Positions 14,722 to 14,981 of a stretch of 14,981 nt of DNA are shown here, one piece after another. Source of the DNA: an uncultured Bifidobacterium sp. (lineage in GTDB: Bacteria > Actinomycetota > Actinomycetes > Actinomycetales > Bifidobacteriaceae); contig NZ_CAUEQY010000030.1 in assembly GCF_959020145.1 (NCBI RefSeq), positions 1-14,981 on the forward strand. Direction: 5' to 3'. Within the stretch, counting starts at the first letter, position 1. Each line of letters starts with the position of its first letter. Below the pieces are notes generated by a model, which made no database searches, was not told where the DNA came from, and saw only the letters and a list, made by a program, of their open reading frames with translations. Both the position numbers and the translations under genes were made by a program.

Positions 14722-14981
14722 ATGACAATCATGAATGACGAGACGCGCGAATTCGTGGCGATGCATCGCAACGAGGACGTGCGCGAACTGGCGTTGAAGG
14801 CCAAACGTGTGGAAGGGCTCGACCTGCCGTTGGCGCTCGACCAGATTGCCGGATGGCAGATCGCACGCAAAAAACTGCCACAATGGGCCTCCTGCGAGGG
14901 AATCGTATACCCTCCGCACATTTCCATGGAACAGTGCTCATCGCAGTTCACAGCCCAATACAAGTCAGAAATCGCACAAAC
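14722..14981 (+). CDS. PG_1098-like class I SAM-dependent methyltransferase (THUMP-like), 5' part
   Basis: Only the first 86 residues lie in the window. The segment LDQIAGWQIARKKLPQW, then IVYPPHISMEQCSSQFTAQYK, matches the N-terminal region of the PG_1098 family, which has the pattern ALDQI.GRQ.AR.KLP.W and YPP.LSMEQCSSE.TA.YK. Members have a Rossmann methyltransferase domain followed by a THUMP-like region and probably act on RNA; the methyltransferase motifs themselves lie beyond the edge, so the activity is inferred. Starts at ATG 14722 (AGG about 10 bases upstream) or ATG 14731 are both possible. It begins only 66 bases past the last DnaA box, so its promoter must overlap or abut that cluster. 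Confidence 0.72.
   Translation, partial: MTIMNDETREFVAMHRNEDVRELALKAKRVEGLDLPLALDQIAGWQIARKKLPQWASCEGIVYPPHISMEQCSSQFTAQYKSEIAQ

Overview
The window reads as a chromosomal segment of a Bifidobacterium. The coding part is GC-rich. It carries the actinobacterial family DUF3073, an actinobacterial SCP2-like protein, a ThrE-type exporter and a glycogen phosphorylase with strongly biased, GC-ending codons. The genus call rests on my recognition of protein families and gene style, not on a database search; I cannot name the species.

Layout. Positions 1-930 are visibly AT-richer than the rest and look like accessory or decaying DNA. They hold the 5' part of a minus-strand secreted-protein gene whose signal peptide is broken by a one-base shift in a T7 run, and a membrane-protein-like fragment without a start. 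From 1135 the window is ordinary core genome: ppc (PEP carboxylase, minus) diverges from a long thrE-like serine/threonine exporter (plus); putP (Na+/proline symporter, plus) converges on trpS (minus); trpS diverges from a DUF3073 gene (plus), which converges on an SCP2-like gene (minus). Then come a regulatory spacer, glgP (plus), a small membrane-anchored protein (minus) and a divergent rhomboid protease (plus). Strong stem-loop terminators sit at nearly every convergent or tail-to-head junction (6027-6079, 7836-7870, 9551-9598, 13047-13077, 13091-13125).

The most striking element is at 14384-14655, between the rhomboid gene and a PG_1098-like methyltransferase gene that runs off the window. 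It has six perfect TTATCCACA DnaA boxes and two one-mismatch boxes in about 270 bp, including a 34-bp head-to-head palindrome and a tandem 12-mer. It looks like a replication origin or a DnaA-titration/regulatory locus, yet no dnaA, dnaN or rpmH gene lies in the window.

Functionally the genes are mostly independent single-gene units: anaplerosis (ppc), amino-acid export and import (thrE, putP), translation (trpS), glycogen breakdown (glgP) and membrane proteolysis (rhomboid). No mobile element, CRISPR array, rRNA or tRNA gene was seen.
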